This document shows, in pieces, positions 16,636 through 26,600 of a stretch of DNA of 64,000 bases. The position numbers and the translations under genes were made by a program. Source of the DNA: Streptomyces cellulosae (lineage in GTDB: Bacteria > Actinomycetota > Actinomycetes > Streptomycetales > Streptomycetaceae); contig BNBH01000005.1 of assembly GCA_014655195.1 (NCBI GenBank), positions 334 through 64,333 on the forward strand. Reading direction: 5' to 3'. The notes beneath the pieces were generated by a model. The model did no database searches and was not told the DNA's origin. It worked only from the letters and a program-made list of their open reading frames with translations. Within the stretch, counting starts at the first letter, position 1, and the number at the start of each line of letters is the position of its first letter.

Positions 16636-19600
16636 TCAGCCGATGGCGATGCGGGTCTTCCAGTAGCTCGCCGTTCCGATGATCTCGGTGCCGGATCCGG
16701 ACAGGACGGTCCTGCCGCCGGCGTAGAAGCGTACGGTTCCGTCGGTGCGCGCGGTCCAGATGTCGGGGATGGCGTCGCCGTTGGCGTCGGGGGTGCCGAT
16801 GAGCAGGTAGATGCTGGAGCTGCCCCAGCCGGAGGAACCGTAGACGGCGTCGACCCCGTCGGCGGAGTTGGCGGCGGAGGCCAGGGAGGTCAGGTCGGTT
16901 CCGCCGGCGGCGGCCTTGATGCCCTTGCGGAAGAGGAGCCGGCCCGAGACGTCGGTGCGGTAGACCAGGTCCGTCACCCCGTCGCCGCTGATGTCCGCCA
17001 CGGTGACGATGTCGCGGTCGGCCCAGGGGGTGGAGGACAGCCGGATCGCCTTGTCGATGCTGGCGCCGTGGTAGCCGGTGAAGGCCCAGATCTCCTCGCC
17101 CACGGTGGCGAAGAAGTCCGTGCGGCCGTCCCCGGTGGCGTCGCCGGCCGAGACGATCTGGGTGAGGGAGGCGGGGCTGGGCGCGTTGTCGGGGAGGAGG
17201 ATCTCCACCCGTCGGTCGATGTCGACCGCGCCGTAGCCGTCGCCGGGGTAGACCCAGAGCTTGCCGCCGACGCGGACGATGAGGTCCTGGAGGCCGTCAC
17301 CGCCGTAGATGTCGCCGTTGTGGGTGATCAGGCCGCCCTTGAAGTGGCCGGAGGGCGCGGCGACGTACGGGGGCAGGTCGTCGCCGCCCGGGTCCTTGTC
17401 GGGGTTGGAGCGGTAGGCGCCGGACATGGAGTAGTCCAGGTCGCCCGAGCCCTTGGCCAGGTCGTTGGTGGCCTGGGAGGGGTACAGCGCCAGGTTGCCG
17501 CCCTCGGTGACGACCATCAGGTCCGGCAGTTTGTCGCCGGTGAAGTCGCCGGGGGTGTCGGCCTGGTCGCGTGGGGTGACGTAGAAGAAGTACTTCGTCG
17601 CCTGCGACACATTGCCCGCGGCGTCCACGGTCCGTACGTACAGCACGTTGGGTCCGGCGGTCGGCGGTTTGGTGTTCGCCAGCGTCGCGCTGATGCTCGT
17701 GGCCGTTCCGGAGGTGCGGCTCAAGGAGAACGGGTAGCTTGCCGAGTTGAAGCCGTACTCGTAGCGGACCACGTCCGTGTTCAGTGCGCGCACGGTGAAG
17801 GATCCGGGCGTGCCGAACTTCTTGGTGGACCAGTTGGCGTCCTCGGCGTCGTTGCCGAAGCCGTTCTCACTGCCGTCGGCGTTGGGGAAGTCGGTGGAGC
17901 TGACCTTGGGGGGTTTGGGTGCGGTGGTGTCCAGGACGAAGCGGCAGGGTGTCTTGGCGGGGGCGTAGGCGGAGGTGGAGTTGGCGTCGTCGACCGCGCG
18001 CACCCGCCAGGAGTAGAGGGTGTTGTTGGTGAGCTTGCTGGTGGCGAACCCGCCGGTGGTGCGCAGTGCGACGTCCTTGTCGCCGCCGACGGAGACGTTC
18101 CCGGTGGTCTTCAGGAGGTCACCGGTGGTGTCCCACTTGCCGGTCGGCCACAGGTCGAAGTCCAGGCGGTCGAGGTTGTTGTCCTTGTCGGACGCCCGCG
18201 CGGTGAAGGTCAGGTCGCCCGAGCCCATGCGGACGTACGGCTCGGTGGTGGTGCACTTGGCGTCCGGGCCGAGGTCGAGCGACTTGGCGTCGACGACCGG
18301 CTTGCGGTTGTAGACGAGTTCCAGCACGGGCGCGTTGTCGCCGTTGGCCCGGAACTTCTTCCACGCGTACTGCGATTTCTCGTCCCGCGCCCGCAGCCCG
18401 AACGTGATGCTGTCCTTGCCCTGGTCGGCCCGCTGCTGCGCGGCCTTCTTCACGTCGAAGGTCTCGTAGGCGTCCCGGCAGCCGGACTTGTAGCCGTGCG
18501 CGAAGCTCTTGGTCGCGAACTTGTTGCCGTCGGTCAGCTTCGGCGCGTTCTTCCAGTTGGTGTGCCCGTTGACCGCGCCGGTGAGGTGCACGCTCATCGA
18601 ACGGGCGCTGCACGACCAGGAGTACGTCTCCAGCATCCGCAGCTTCGCACTGGTGATCTTCGTGCCCTTGAGGCCCTTGTCGAAGGCGATGTTGAAGTAC
18701 GAGCGCGAGGTGCCCCAGGTGTCCGACTCGAAGCCGACCCGCGCCTCGTGCGTACCGCCCTTGTTGAAGCCCTTGCCGTTGTAGAACGTGGCGTTGGGGT
18801 GCCGGCTGTAGGCGGTGGTCCAGTTCTGGGTGTGCTTCTTCACCGACGGGTCGACGAACACCGGATAGGTGGTCGCCGGGTCGTCGAGGAAGGACGGCTC
18901 GGGGGTGAGGACCCAGTTCGCCCCGGACAGTTCCGCCTCGACCAGCTCACCGCGGGAGTCGGGCGAGGGCCCGTCCAGCCCGGCCAGGCCGAGGGTGGCC
19001 GCCGGGCCGGTCGGTGTGGGCGCGGGTGTCGGCTCCGCCGGGACGGACGGCAACGGCGACTCCGACACCGTCACCTCGGGACCGTCGCTGGCCACCGGCA
19101 GGGTCTCCGGATTGGTGTCGGCCTGCTCGTCGGTCTCGATCAGCTCCTCGGTGGGACTGGGGCTGTCGCTCGGCAGGTCGGTGGCCGACTCGGTGGGGCC
19201 GGGGGTCTCCGAAGCGGTCGGCTGCGCGGTCGCGCCGACGCCGCCGTCCGTCACCGCCGGCGCTCCGCTGCTGTCCCACATCAGCGGGGTCGGCGAGACC
19301 GCGATCTCCTGGGAGTAGACGTTCTCGGCGGACAGGACACCCGTGACCGGGTCCAGCCGGAAGGTCAGGTCGTCGGAGGTGATGCCGTACGACAGCCGCT
19401 GGGCGAGCGGATTGGCTGCAGCCGCCCGGTTCTTCAGGACGAGGAGTTGGGCGAAGCCCTCGTCGTCGGCCGTGAGCACCAGATCGGCGCCCGGGAAGAT
19501 CTCCGGGTACAGGGCCCGCGAACCGTCGATGACGGGGGCGGGGACGGCGCCCGGCCAGGTGAGCTGGATGTCGTAGCCGTCGACGGTCAGGGTGACGAGC

Positions 19601-20121
19601 GGGCTCGCGGTCTCGTCCGAAGCGGCCCCGGCCCCGTTGAGCAGGGAGACGCGGCGCACGGTCGAGCGCGAGGCCCGCCGGTCCTCCCGCGCCGGCGAGC
19701 CCTTCTCGGAGCCGGCCGAGAAGACCATCCGCGCGTTGGTCGCCTTCGGTTCCCAGCCGTCCTCGGTGCGGTGGAGGTCGTAGTCGATGTCCTTCCACTC
19801 GCCGCCCACCTTGGCCCGGACCGGCGAGGAGTGCAGGTTCTTGACCATGAGGCCGTCGGGTCGCGCCCACGTGGTGGAGCGCGCCGTACGCGATGCGGTG
19901 ACCTCGACGAGCTCGCCGGTCTTCCGCGCCCGCGACACAGCGGCGGCTTCGGTCACCGGCTTCGCGCTCCGGTCACGGTGCGGTTCCCCGCGGGAGCCGG
20001 AGTCGTCCAGGCCGAGGCCGACGAAGGTGATGCCGGTGGCGGCAAGAGCCGCGGTCAGTACGGCGGCGGTGGTCCGATTTCCGGGCAGCCCCCGGCGCCG
20101 GGTGCGCTCTGTGCGCGTCAT
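16636..20121 (-). CDS. Large secreted DNRLRE-domain and FG-GAP (VCBS) repeat protein
   Basis: 1161 residues from ATG 20121, which has a GGGGGGAAGGGG leader. A longer opening to 20286 exists but lacks a signal at its start. N-terminal signal/TM at about 15-36, a beta-rich region, and a Ser/Thr/Pro/Glu linker (about 270-385). A DNRLRE-type domain (about 419-607; TTYPVFVDPSVKK...) follows, then Ig-like segments. The C-terminal part is an FG-GAP propeller with Asp-rich loops of DxxGDGxxD type (DFTGDKLPD, DATGDGRTD, DISGDGVTD, DANGDAIPD; from about 857). DNRLRE regions often occur beside RHS proteins in Streptomyces. Divergent from the giant RHS gene, so a partner role in display or adhesion is plausible but unproven. 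Confidence 0.85.
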   Translation of the reverse strand: MTRTERTRRRGLPGNRTTAAVLTAALAATGITFVGLGLDDSGSRGEPHRDRSAKPVTEAAAVSRARKTGELVEVTASRTARSTTWARPDGLMVKNLHSSPVRAKVGGEWKDIDYDLHRTEDGWEPKATNARMVFSAGSEKGSPAREDRRASRSTVRRVSLLNGAGAASDETASPLVTLTVDGYDIQLTWPGAVPAPVIDGSRALYPEIFPGADLVLTADDEGFAQLLVLKNRAAAANPLAQRLSYGITSDDLTFRLDPVTGVLSAENVYSQEIAVSPTPLMWDSSGAPAVTDGGVGATAQPTASETPGPTESATDLPSDSPSPTEELIETDEQADTNPETLPVASDGPEVTVSESPLPSVPAEPTPAPTPTGPAATLGLAGLDGPSPDSRGELVEAELSGANWVLTPEPSFLDDPATTYPVFVDPSVKKHTQNWTTAYSRHPNATFYNGKGFNKGGTHEARVGFESDTWGTSRSYFNIAFDKGLKGTKITSAKLRMLETYSWSCSARSMSVHLTGAVNGHTNWKNAPKLTDGNKFATKSFAHGYKSGCRDAYETFDVKKAAQQRADQGKDSITFGLRARDEKSQYAWKKFRANGDNAPVLELVYNRKPVVDAKSLDLGPDAKCTTTEPYVRMGSGDLTFTARASDKDNNLDRLDFDLWPTGKWDTTGDLLKTTGNVSVGGDKDVALRTTGGFATSKLTNNTLYSWRVRAVDDANSTSAYAPAKTPCRFVLDTTAPKPPKVSSTDFPNADGSENGFGNDAEDANWSTKKFGTPGSFTVRALNTDVVRYEYGFNSASYPFSLSRTSGTATSISATLANTKPPTAGPNVLYVRTVDAAGNVSQATKYFFYVTPRDQADTPGDFTGDKLPDLMVVTEGGNLALYPSQATNDLAKGSGDLDYSMSGAYRSNPDKDPGGDDLPPYVAAPSGHFKGGLITHNGDIYGGDGLQDLIVRVGGKLWVYPGDGYGAVDIDRRVEILLPDNAPSPASLTQIVSAGDATGDGRTDFFATVGEEIWAFTGYHGASIDKAIRLSSTPWADRDIVTVADISGDGVTDLVYRTDVSGRLLFRKGIKAAAGGTDLTSLASAANSADGVDAVYGSSGWGSSSIYLLIGTPDANGDAIPDIWTARTDGTVRFYAGGRTVLSGSGTEIIGTASYWKTRIAIG

Positions 20122-20602
20122 CGGGCGAGTTCCCCTTCCCCCCTTGGAACCGGCGCGGAAACAGGCGCGGCCGGGCGAGCCGATGATGACCCATGAGCGC
20201 GCCGACGTCACGCTTCGCGTCGAGCCCACGGGATGAGCGGATCGGGCACCGGGGCCGTACCTCCGGGGGACACGAATTGCCGTCAACTGCCTGGCGGGAC
20301 ACGCGAGCTGACGTCAATTCAGTTCCAAGCCGGACAAAAATTCCCCGCACCGACGAGTGTTTGCGGCTGAGTCCGGTGAATCGCGCGCTACCTCAGGGAA
20401 GTGCGGGTGTCGGCGTTACCTCGGATAGGCGAGAACTGTGCGTTACGGAGCGTTATGAAGTATTGCGTAACGTGATGGTGATCACATCCGCGCGGTCGAT
20501 CTGGCGGAACTTCACAGACGCTGCACAAAATCAGCTCATCTGATACGCCATCACGCGTGGTCCGAACCCGGTCCCGCCTCACTGGTCCGGGGGGACCCCG
20601 TC
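20122..20602. other. 481-bp divergent promoter region of the RHS island
   Basis: No gene. It is less GC-rich than its surroundings. It contains GTGAT-GGTG-ATCAC at 20472-20485, close to a cAMP-receptor-type site, and inverted CGTTACG/CGTAACG around 20443-20472. An RBS (ggggggacc) lies just before the RHS GTG. Confidence 0.55.
20472..20485. promoter_or_regulatory. Crp-like palindrome
   Basis: GTGAT and ATCAC arms separated by 4 nt, which also reads GTGA-N6-TCAC. It lies 118 bp upstream of the RHS start. Streptomyces Crp sites are of the GTG-N8-CAC kind, and this one departs from the fuller consensus at one position. Confidence 0.4.
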
Positions 20603-23600
20603 GTGTTCGGTCGCTACTCACCTGCCCGCCGTGGTCGCACGCGCCGTGTGCGCGCGGCCGTCGTGCCCACCATCGGGGCGGCCCTGCTGGTGGGCCTCCT
20701 GCCCACGCAGTCACTGGCCCTTCCGCCCGATCCGTCCGTGGCCGAGAAGGGCCGCGAAACCCTCGACCTCGAGGCGCTCGACCAGGATAAGCCGCTCTCG
20801 GGCGAGGCCTTCGAGCGGGACCTGGAAACCCTGAAGGTCGACGTCCCCGCAGACCTGGAACAAGCCCCGGCCGGCACGGCGACGGCGCCCGCCGCCGACT
20901 CCGGGCTCGTCAGCTTCGGCTCCGCCGCGACGGCCGACCAGGCCACCGTGCGCGCGGGCACGGACGCCCGGCAGGCCGGCCTCACCCCGGTCGAGGACCT
21001 TCCCGTCAGCCTCGGGCAGGCCGTGGACCAGCCGGCGCCCACCGGCACCTGGCAGGTGTCCGTCGCCGCCCGTACCGCGCCCGTCTCTCAGGGAGTCGAC
21101 GGCGCGCTCATCACCGTCCAGGCACCCGCCACCGGCTCCGTCCCCGTCTCGGTCGAGCTCGACTACGCGAAGTTCAAGAACCTCTACGGCGCGGACTGGG
21201 CCTCCCGGCTGCGCTTCGTCCAGTTCCCGGAGTGCTACCTGACCACGCCCGATGTCGAGGCGTGCCAGACGTACGAGGAACTGGAGACGACCAACGACAC
21301 CGGGACCCAGACGATCACCGCGACGGTCGACACGGCGGCGGACGGCACCGTCACACCGGCCGTGGCGGAGACTCCCGGGGCCACCGGCCCCTCCGTCGCC
21401 CGGGCCGCGTACCGCACCTCGGTCACGCCGGCCGCGGCGAGCGGCGACACGGCCGTCGTCGGCGCGGTCGATTCCGGCGGAGGCGCGGGAGGGACCTTCA
21501 AGGCCACGCCGCTGGCCTCCAGCGGCTCCTGGCAGGCCGGCGGCTCCTCGGGAGCGTTCACCTGGTCGTACCCGCTGACGGTTCCCGCCGCTCCGGCAGG
21601 TCCCGCTCCACAGATCACCTTCAGCTACAACTCCCAGTCGGTGGACGGCCGCGTCGCGGTCTCCTCACCCCAGTCCTCCTGGATCGGTGAGGGCTGGGGC
21701 TACGACCCCGGTCACATCGAGCGCCGCTACCGCTCCTGCCAGGACGACCGCAAGACCCTGGACGCGGGCACCCCCAACAACACGGCCAAGGCGGACAAGA
21801 CCTCCGACCTGTGCTGGGTGTCGTACAACGCGGTGATGTCCCTGGGCGGCAGGAACGTCGAGCTCGTGCGGGACGCACCCGCGGGCAGCGACCCGGAGAC
21901 CGACACCGAGGTCTACCGTGCCCAGACCGACGACGGCACCCGCGTCGAGCACAGGACGGGCGGGACCAACGGCGACGACAACGGCGAGTACTGGATCGTC
22001 ACCACCACGGACGGCACCAAGTACTACTTCGGCCTCGACCAGGTCGGCGGCGGTCACGCCGACGCCGACTCCGTCTCCACCGTGCCCGTCTTCGGCAACC
22101 ACCCGGGGGAACCCTGTCACGCCACCGCGTTCGCCGACTCCCGCTGCGGGGCCGGCCGGCAGCAGGCCTGGCGCTGGGGCCTCGACAAGGTCGTCGACGT
22201 GCATGGCAACGTGATGGTCGTCAACTGGAAGCAGGAGACGAACCACTACGCGGTCAAGAAGAAGTTCACCTCCCCCGAGCAGTACGAGCGTTCCGCCTAC
22301 CCGACGACCATCGAGTACGGCATGCGCTCCTCCGATCTCACCAAGCCGTCCGCGACGGTCGAGTTCGGCGCCGAGCAGCGCTGCCTGAAGTCGGAGACCG
22401 CCTGCGACGCGGCGAACTTCGCCAAGACCGACGACCCCGGCGCCTACCGCCCCTGGTGGGACACCCCCGGCAACCTCAACTGCAAGTCGACGTCGAAGCT
22501 GTGCCCCGCCTTCCCGTCGTTCTGGACGCAGATGCGTCTGGACACGGTGACGACGAAGGCCGCCCGCGCCGGCCAGACCGGCCTGGGCAAGGTCGACACC
22601 TACCAGCTCCACCAGTCCTTCCCGGAGGACTGGTACGACACGGCCCCCGGCCTGTGGCTGAACTCGATCACCCGCCGGGGCTTCGCCCCCGGTGACACCA
22701 CCGGCACCCTCCAGCACAAGGACGGTGTCAGCTTCGCCGAGTACTCGGTCGGCTCCACGTCACCCCTGCGCGCGAGACTGAAGGACCGCCAGCTTCCCAA
22801 CCTCGTGCCCAGCGGCCCGAACGACCAGCGTCCCGCCTTCACCCGGCCCCGCATCGGTACGGTCGCGACGGAGCACGGCGGTGACATCGAGGTCGAGTAC
22901 AAGGGCGGCTGCGCCGGTGAGCCGGCCGAGGACAAGGGCAAGGACAACGGCACCTGCTACCCGGTCCGCTGGTCGCCGGACGGTGACGAGAAGACGCCGG
23001 CGAAGTCGTGGTTCAACAAGTACGTCGTCCACTCCGTCACCCAGACCGACAAGGTCACCTCGCACGGCAGACCCGTCCACACGACGTACAAGTACACCGG
23101 CCCCGCCTGGGCCAAGAACGACGACGAGTTCACCCGCCCGTCCCTGCGGACGTTCAGCGTCTGGCAGGGCTACCGCCAGGTCGCGGTCACCAAGGGGAGC
23201 AAGACCACCTCCCAGTCGGGCGAGCCACAGGCGCAGTCGTACTCCGAGACCCGGTACTTCCAGGGCACGGGCGGGGAGGTCAAGGACTCCACGGGCAAGT
23301 ACACGCTGGTCACCGACGACGCACCGCAGTACGCGGGCATGACGGCGGAGAGCATCACCTACCTGGACTCCGACAAGCGGGTGCAGAAGCGTGCCCTGAG
23401 CTTCCCCTGGTCGAGGCAGACCGCCTCCCGCTCCCGTGAGGCCGAGAACGGCACCGCCCTCGACCCGCTGCTCGCACACCGCACCGGCGTCAAACGGTCG
23501 GACGAGATCCAGACCGTCGACACGAGCTGGCGGGCGGTACGGACCCTGACGACCGTCGACGACACCTACGGTCTGCCGGTCCAGGTCGAGACGTCCGTGG

Positions 23601-26600
23601 TCAAGCCGAACGGCACCGGCGAGACCCTGTCCGACCAGAGCTGCACCAGGACGGCGTACGTACACAACACGACGGCGTGGCTGATCGGCCTGACGAAGGA
23701 ACAGCGGACCACGGGCACCTCGTGCGCGGGGTACGACACCGCGGACCCGGCGACCAAGCTCGTCAAGGCGGTCCGCAACAGCTACGACAGCCTGTCGTAC
23801 GGCGCGACCCCGACCAAGGGCCTGCTCACCTCCCAGGCCGGTGTCGACGGTGCCGGAACCTCCTACTCGGTCGTCACCAGCACGACGTACGACCCGCTGG
23901 GCCGTGTCCGCACGGTCACCAGTCCGGGGGTCGGCACGGCCGAGACGCAGTACACCCCCGCGGACGCCGGCGGGCCGGTCACCGCCACCAAGGTGATCAA
24001 CGCCAAGGGCCATGCCGTCACGACGACCTTCGACCCCGGCCGGAGCCTGGCGCTGACGGTCACCGACGCCAACGGCCGGGTCACGCGCAACGAGTACGAC
24101 GCCCTCGGGCGCCTGGTGAAGGGCTGGTCGCCGTCCCGCTCCTCCGGCGGCAAGTCGCCCGACGTCGAGATCTCGTACCAGGCGGCGATCGCCACCGCCG
24201 AGACGACCCGCCCCGCCGCGGCCACCACCAAGAGCCTCAAGGACGACGGGACGTACAGCCGTCAGGTGGTGATCTACGACGGCCTGATGCGCCCCGTGCA
24301 GACGCAGTCCGAAGCCCACGGCCCCGGCCGTGTCGTCACCGACACCACCTACAACGACCATGGCCTGGTCAACGAGCAGACCAGCGGGTATCTCGCGAAG
24401 GGCGAGCCGGCCGCCGAGCTCTTCGCCCCCAGGTCCCGGTCCCTGATCCCGAGCTGGATCAAGTACCGCTACGACGGCCTGGAGCGCAAGCAGCGCGAGT
24501 CGACGTACCACGACGGCGACTTCGCGTACGCGACCTACACCTACTACAGCGACACCAGCACGTACGTCGACCCCGCCGGTTCCACGGTCCCGCGGACCCG
24601 CACCTTCACCGACGCCCTCGGCAGGGTCACCTCCGTCCGCCACTACAAGGACGACGGGAGCACCAGCGAGGGGCGCGCCACCTCGTACGAGTACGACGCG
24701 CGCGGCTACCGCACCAAGGTCACCGACCCGGCCGGCAACGCGTGGACGTACACGTACGACGCACGGGGACGGGTGACCTCCGCCACCGACCCCGACACGG
24801 GCGAGACGAAGACGTGGTACGACGAGGCCGACCGGCCTCAGAAGGTGACGGACGCCGAGTCCAGGACGACGTACACCGAGTACGACGAGCTGGGCCGGGT
24901 GGAGTCCGTCCGTGAGGGCTCCGCGACGGCCGTCCCGGTCAAGGAGTTCACGTACGACAGCCTGCCGGGCGCGCTCGGGCAGCCGGTCGCCTCGATCCGG
25001 CACACCCTGAACGGGGACTACGTCGACCGCGTCACCGGTTACGACACCGAGTACCGGCCCACCGGCAAGGAGACGGTGGTCCCGCCCGGTTCGCTGACGA
25101 CGGGCGTCGCCGGAACGTACGCCTACGCGTACACCTACACACCCGTCACGGGACAGGTCCAGTCGGTCACGCTGCCCGCCGTGGGCGGGCTGGCGCAGGA
25201 GAAGGTCGTCACCCGCTACAACGCGGACGGCCTCCCCGAGTCGACGTCGGGCCTGGCCTGGTACACGTCCGACGTGAGCTACTCGCCCTACGGCGAGGCC
25301 CTGCGCACGGTGTCCGGCGCGCAGCCGTACCGGGTGTGGACGACGAACTTCGTCGACCCGCACACCGGCCGGCTCCAGCGCACGGTCACGGACCGAGAGA
25401 CCTCCGGTCCGCACCGCATCGCCGACGGCTACTACTCGTACGACAAGTCCGGCACCATCACCTCCCACGCACGCCGGCTGACGGACGCCTCGGGCTCGTC
25501 GTGGGACACCCAGTGCTTCACCTACGACGTGATGGGCGAGCTGCTCAACGCCTGGACGTCGAACATCACCCCGACCGGCTCCGACGACGGCTGCAAGGCG
25601 TCGAACGGCGCGACCTGGGGCCCCCGCACGGACTACATGGCCTCGTCAGGACCGGTGGCCGACGCCCCCGACGCGTCGACGGACGTGTCGAGCCCGGACA
25701 CCTCGCTGGCCTCCACCCGGGCGGCCACCGCCCCCGACGCGGCCACGGTCTCCACGGGAGGCACCGCCTACCACCAGTCCTTCACCTTCGACTGGCTCGG
25801 CAACCGCACCGCCATGACCGAGCACGACCCGGCGGACGCGACGAAGAACGTCTCCCTCGAGTACGGCTACGGCACGCCCCAGCCGCACACCATGAAGTGG
25901 ATCAGCTCCGACCCGGCCGGCAAGGGCAGCAGCTACACGTACGACGCGACGGGCAACACCGAGGTCCGCGACCTGCCCACCACCACGCAGAACCTCACCT
26001 GGACGCAGGAGAACAAGCTCGACACGATCACGGACGACGGCAAGAAGACCACATACGTCTACGACACCGCCGGAAACCGCGTCCTGGAGAACTCCCCGTC
26101 GGGTTCGACGCTCTACCTGGGCGACACCGAGGTGACGACCGACGCCGCCGGGGCGATCGTCCGGGCCTCCCGCACCTACGGGCAGGCCGGCGCACCGTCG
26201 GTGACCCGCACGACGAGCAACGGCGCGACATCGGGTCACCAACTCAGCGTGCTGCTCACCGACCACCTCGGCACGGCGAACACGGCGGTCTCCCTGTCGA
26301 GCGGCCAGGCGGTCACCCGCCGTGCCTTCAAGCCCTACGGCGAGACCCGCGGGACCAAGCCGTCGGTCTGGCCGAACAAGCGCGGCTACCTGGGCGTCGG
26401 CATCGACGACACGGCCACCGGGCTGACCCACATCGGTGCCCGCGAGTACGACCAGGACTCCGGACGCTTCCTCTCGGCGGACCCGGTCATCGACATCGCG
26501 GACCCGCTCCAGATGAACGGCTACGCGTACAGCGGCAACAGTCCGGTCAGCCACAGCGATCCGAGCGGACTCTGGTGTGACAGCTGCAACGACGGCAAGG

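Noticed and set aside
17068..20196. 1042-codon plus-strand frame
   Set aside because: It runs antisense through the DNRLRE/FG-GAP gene, is Val/Gly/Asp/Arg-biased as frame shadows are in high-GC DNA, and shows no domain.
22760..25468. 902-codon minus-strand frame inside the RHS gene
   Set aside because: Antisense shadow with Arg/Val/Gly bias; the plus strand has complete RHS repeats.
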